Assembly (NCBI GenBank): GCA_009617715.1
Contig: VTFK01000002.1
Span: 1,674,001-1,738,000, forward strand
Reading direction: 5' to 3'
DNA: 64,000 bases
Source of the DNA: Plectrocnemia conspersa
Lineage: Eukaryota > Arthropoda > Insecta > Trichoptera > Polycentropodidae
The position numbers and the translations under genes were made by a program. The notes under the pieces were generated by a model, which saw nothing but the letters and a program-made list of their open reading frames with translations, searched no databases and was not told the origin of the DNA. Of the stretch, positions 60,201 through 64,000 are shown piece after piece (position 1 is the first letter of the stretch; each line of letters opens with the position of its first letter).

Positions 60201-63200
60201 TATAGGGATGGCTGGCGAAGTGAAAACAAAAGTGGGTATTGCATACACAAAATTATTTGTAGTACTATTTGTACATTTTTATCTCCATTCAGACATATTT
60301 TTACCCAAATTGTCCACGGAATATGCCTCACCAAACATAGATGTTAAATATTAGCAATAAGTAAGTCGCAATAATTATATTTAAATGAAAAAGTATTAGA
60401 AAATTTGTGCTGTGTATGTTTTTTTAAAAAATCATTTTTCATTTGAAAAATGATACAATGTTATTGACTTTTCTGTGTCCAAATAAAAATATGCAGTACT
60501 AGACGATTTCATTAAAATAAATAGTAATTAAAGGGTCTTGAGGAATGTTTATTTACATCAAACTTGATTTATATTTTTTTTTTTTTTAGTAAATAAATAT
60601 AACAAATATAATATTTTTTACTATTGTAACAATTAAATATTATTGTTTTTGATTACCTTACATCATTGCTAGTACACAAAAAAAGTTTCAAATTCTTAAA
60701 TCACATCTAACATAATTTAAAAAATGCAAATCGATGATGTTTTCAAAAAAAATCGCATGTATTAGACCAAAAAGTATTTACATATTTTTTATTCTATAAT
60801 GTTTACATAAACATTTATAAATCAAATTTAATTAATGTTACTTTACGAAAAACCAGTGACATCATTTATGAAAGCCGCCTAGGGTTCTATTGGATAATCG
60901 AAACTGACAAAATATAATTAATGATATATTTTATCGGAATAAAAATCAGAAGTGGTCGATCAAAGACGATGTTTTCCTAGATTTATTGTTCTAAAATAAA
61001 AAAGATTTGGCGTCAGTATTTTAGCAAAATTTTTTTTTAATTAATAAGAGTTTTAATTAAAATATGTAATATATCAAAACAATAGTTGCAATAATTTGAA
61101 TGATTTGGTTTTGCTAATCAATAAGCATAGTGAATCATGCGAGTGGTACTCGGATTAATTTTTCAGTCACTAAATTAAAATTTTAATAATAATGTAAATA
61201 CCGGTATTAACTGTTTTTTCTCACGGAAATACCGGTATTATTGCAATCCAGAATCATGGTCCATTTGAGTATTTGGTATGATATGAAATATTTTAAAACA
61301 ATTTATTGATCAGTCAAAAAAATTTTAATTCCCAAATATCTACTTTTGTAGAAAGCATACCATTGAAATATTGTCTACTGACTTGAATTTCTGAACAGAG
61401 CATACCGAAAAGGTACCGAATAAATTTCTTAAAAAAACTTTATTCTGCTATACAGCGTCATGGTGTACTCAAAAGAAGCGCTACACTTCATTACAACTTG
61501 CATGCGAGTGATGTACCAATGTAGCTACTATTATCTGTAATAAACCATTTATAAACATAATATCTTAAGAAGCCTATTTACCACATCATCAACCGCTACT
61601 TAAAGAATTAATTATTACTAATGACAGTTTTCTTAAGAACAATAGTGTAAATAAATAAATTAAAGTATTATATTTATCGGTTTACAGTCTGAATGTAAAC
61701 TACATATAAACGAGCGGAAAATTAGGAATAAATTAAATTTTGTTCGGTAGCGATGAAAATGGCTTTGTTGCTATATTCTAAACGTGAAATACAGATGACT
61801 GAAGATATTTTTAAATGCTCATACCTCATGAACCGTTATATATTTAGATAATTTGTATTACTTCAATAAACTCATAATGTAGCATTGTTTATCATAAAAA
61901 TGAATAAATTTTTATTTTAAATATCTAAAAGTATATAAATTAAATAAGTCATCACGCGCCACCTATGACTTTTAATTATTACCATAATTACCACCACAGG
62001 TACGATTTCGAATTTGATATCATCAGTTATTCAGTTTTTAATTGCAATAATAAATTACTGCAGTTACTACCATTGTCTGATTTTGATCTACGATATATTA
62101 AAGCATGCATTCGCAACCTTTTATGATAATTAATTTGAAACATCATATCATAATGATATTGACACATCGATCAATGAACACTTGTTCAAACAAGCGTTGA
62201 TTTCTGTCAACACAATTAGAAAATGTGTTTGTATTGTATTTTTTTGTAATCCGCGACCTCGACAAAAGGTGTCAGAGCCATGAACCACAAGTTTCAAGAC
62301 TAATCACCAGAATCACCTGACCGAGCTACCTCTGCCAGTAACTTTCGCCGGTCCATTATCTTCGAGACTTTTCTCTAGAAACGCCAAAATCCTCAACAGT
62401 AAACCATTACCCGTGACACAGATACGGCAGCTTCTGTGCGAAACATAATGCATAATTCCACATTTTCCAGCAATCCATCCAGATGCATTCTACCTATTAG
62501 AAAACGACCTTTCGCAGATCGCTTTGGATCGTAATGACTGGCGACACGCGAGACCTTTGTGGAAATCATTGTATTTATTTTATTTTATTACTATATACGT
62601 ACTATTGCGTTCCGCAAATATATAATATATTATGTCCGCTCTTTATGTTGCATATTATTATTATTTATTATTCACCACGGCACGAAAAGGATGGTGTGCG
62701 TTTTCCGAGGTGAGGTCGTCAGTTTTTCAATTAAAATGGCGTGTTGTTAGTTGTGTGACGTCTCAAATGCTTTAGAAGGAATGTCACAAATCACTACTTG
62801 GTTAGAATATGCGTTGGGTTTTATATAACGAAAATTAGTAATGAGTTAGATTACATGACTCATTTGAGATTAAGTTTAAACAGATGGCCAAAAATATATA
62901 AACTATACTTTAAATCAAGTGTATCCAACCTTTTATATTCTCTGGGCTACATCGAGTCCACAATAATTAAAACATTCCAAAAATTACTAATATAATAATT
63001 TTATCATAAACAACATTACTTATTTTGTTGACTGGGATGAAAATGAAATACTAGAAAAAGGTGATTCCAAATTTATCCCCAGCATGTTTTTAAAATTGTC
63101 CCTGAGATTTATTTATGCTCGATGCATTTCTTTATCTTTAAAGTTTAAAAGACACGTCAATCTTTATCAAAGTCAGTTAAAATTCTTGCCACAATTATAT

Positions 63201-64000
63201 TTGGTAGCAATGTTTACCACAAGCTGATCCATGTTAAGAACTATCTTAATTAGAGCTCTAAAATGTATAATCAAATTGTCTGGCGGCGCATCAGACGGTT
63301 CCTAAGAATTACTACTGCTTGTTTTATATTTTTTTAACCTTCCGTTGTAACCTGACAGGCATAAGCCCAATGCGTCATAATGAGGTAAATCTGTACCATC
63401 TGTGTAAGTCGATCAGGCATAATCAGTGAATCGGTGCCATTTGTATATTTCATTATAAATTATTATATGTATTATAATTTATAATAAATATGTTTTTAAT
63501 AATACTTTTATAATTAAAAATTCGAGCCATGGCCCAAACTGGTAGCCTGAAGCTCCGGGCTATCATTCAAAAACGATATTTCGGCCTTATATTTACTATT
63601 CAACACTAATTGCTATTTAACATAAACCTACACAAAGATTTTTTTTATACACGTATACTCGTGAAATTAAATATCAGAAATGGCCAAAAATTCCTTGTTT
63701 TCTCGTCCAAAAATGGCCTTTATAAAATATAACCATTCACAGATTTTATAGTATGAAATAAAACTGCATATTTTTCTTTTAATGAATAAAACTGTTTCAT
63801 TGGAAACGATTTTTTGCTATTTTAATAAATATGTTACCAAAAAATCAAATAAATATTTGTTGTCCAAAAAAGGACGAAAGGTCCAGCATATGTATTAGGA
63901 TCGCATGCCGCGCAAAGAGCGATCTGATGTATATCTATTTGCATTGCACGAAATTCTGAGCGCATAGCTCGAAACAGCTTTCGTGAAACAAAGGATATAT
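60201..64000. other. AT-rich stretch to the window end
   Basis: A GC-richer patch at 62230-62560 includes a plus-strand segment LLENDLSQIALDRNDWRHAR that resembles the C-terminus of LINE ORF2 proteins (DR..WR), but it is too short to assign. Nothing else is supported. Confidence 0.35.

Noticed and set aside
62520..62750. Possible LINE C-terminus and hydrophobic frame
   Set aside because: Only one short motif (DRNDWR) supports a LINE; insufficient for annotation.
1..64000. CRISPR arrays, bacterial operons, rRNA genes
   Set aside because: No regularly spaced direct repeats, operon structure or rRNA motifs; introns and transposons show a eukaryotic genome.

Overview
The window is AT-rich eukaryotic nuclear DNA from an arthropod, most likely an insect. 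The evidence is the mix of transposons (a BEL/Pao LTR element, Jockey-like and RTE-like LINE remnants, several mariner lineages, a Harbinger remnant, MITEs), short GT-AG introns of about 60-220 bases in the compact genes, and insect-type 5' exons. The order is not resolved. There are no bacterial operons, CRISPR arrays or rRNA genes, and no intact tRNA gene was seen.

Layout. 0.6-5.6 kb: a young but broken BEL/Pao retrotransposon. 5.9-7.4 kb: decayed mariner and Jockey-like pieces. 7.9-17.3 kb: mostly non-coding, with a promoter-like patch (7.9-8.4), an internally deleted mariner (9.9-10.3), a 115-bp hairpin (10.53), a near-perfect 323-bp palindrome beside a LINE RT fragment (12.3) and a CpG-rich promoter-like block with a perfect NRF1-type site (16.7-17.3). 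17.3-25.4 kb: AT-rich, with one miRNA-sized hairpin. 25.4-32 kb: two copies of a ~600-bp repeat flanking a decayed C2H2 zinc-finger gene and LINE/Harbinger pieces; the second copy carries two MITE-like insertions. 32-38 kb is the gene-dense core: a small predicted membrane protein (+), an unrecognised helical-type gene (+, frame broken at an A6 run), TBC1D7 (-, five exons) and a camello/NAT8-like N-acetyltransferase (-, six exons). 40.0-43.4 kb: GOLGA7 (ERF4 family; +, three exons). 44-64 kb: largely intergenic or intronic, with hAT, mariner and SINE remnants, a CpG-richer promoter-like block near 49.2 kb and a first coding exon at 55.43 kb whose remaining gene lies outside or was not found.

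Three host genes are firmly identified by exon-by-exon translation. TBC1D7 belongs to the TSC complex acting on Rheb/mTORC1, GOLGA7 is the accessory subunit of DHHC palmitoyltransferases, and the NAT8-like protein is a membrane-anchored GNAT acetyltransferase. They share no obvious pathway, so their proximity looks like ordinary gene order. No new multi-gene system was found. The most unusual object is the near-perfect palindrome at 12314-12636.
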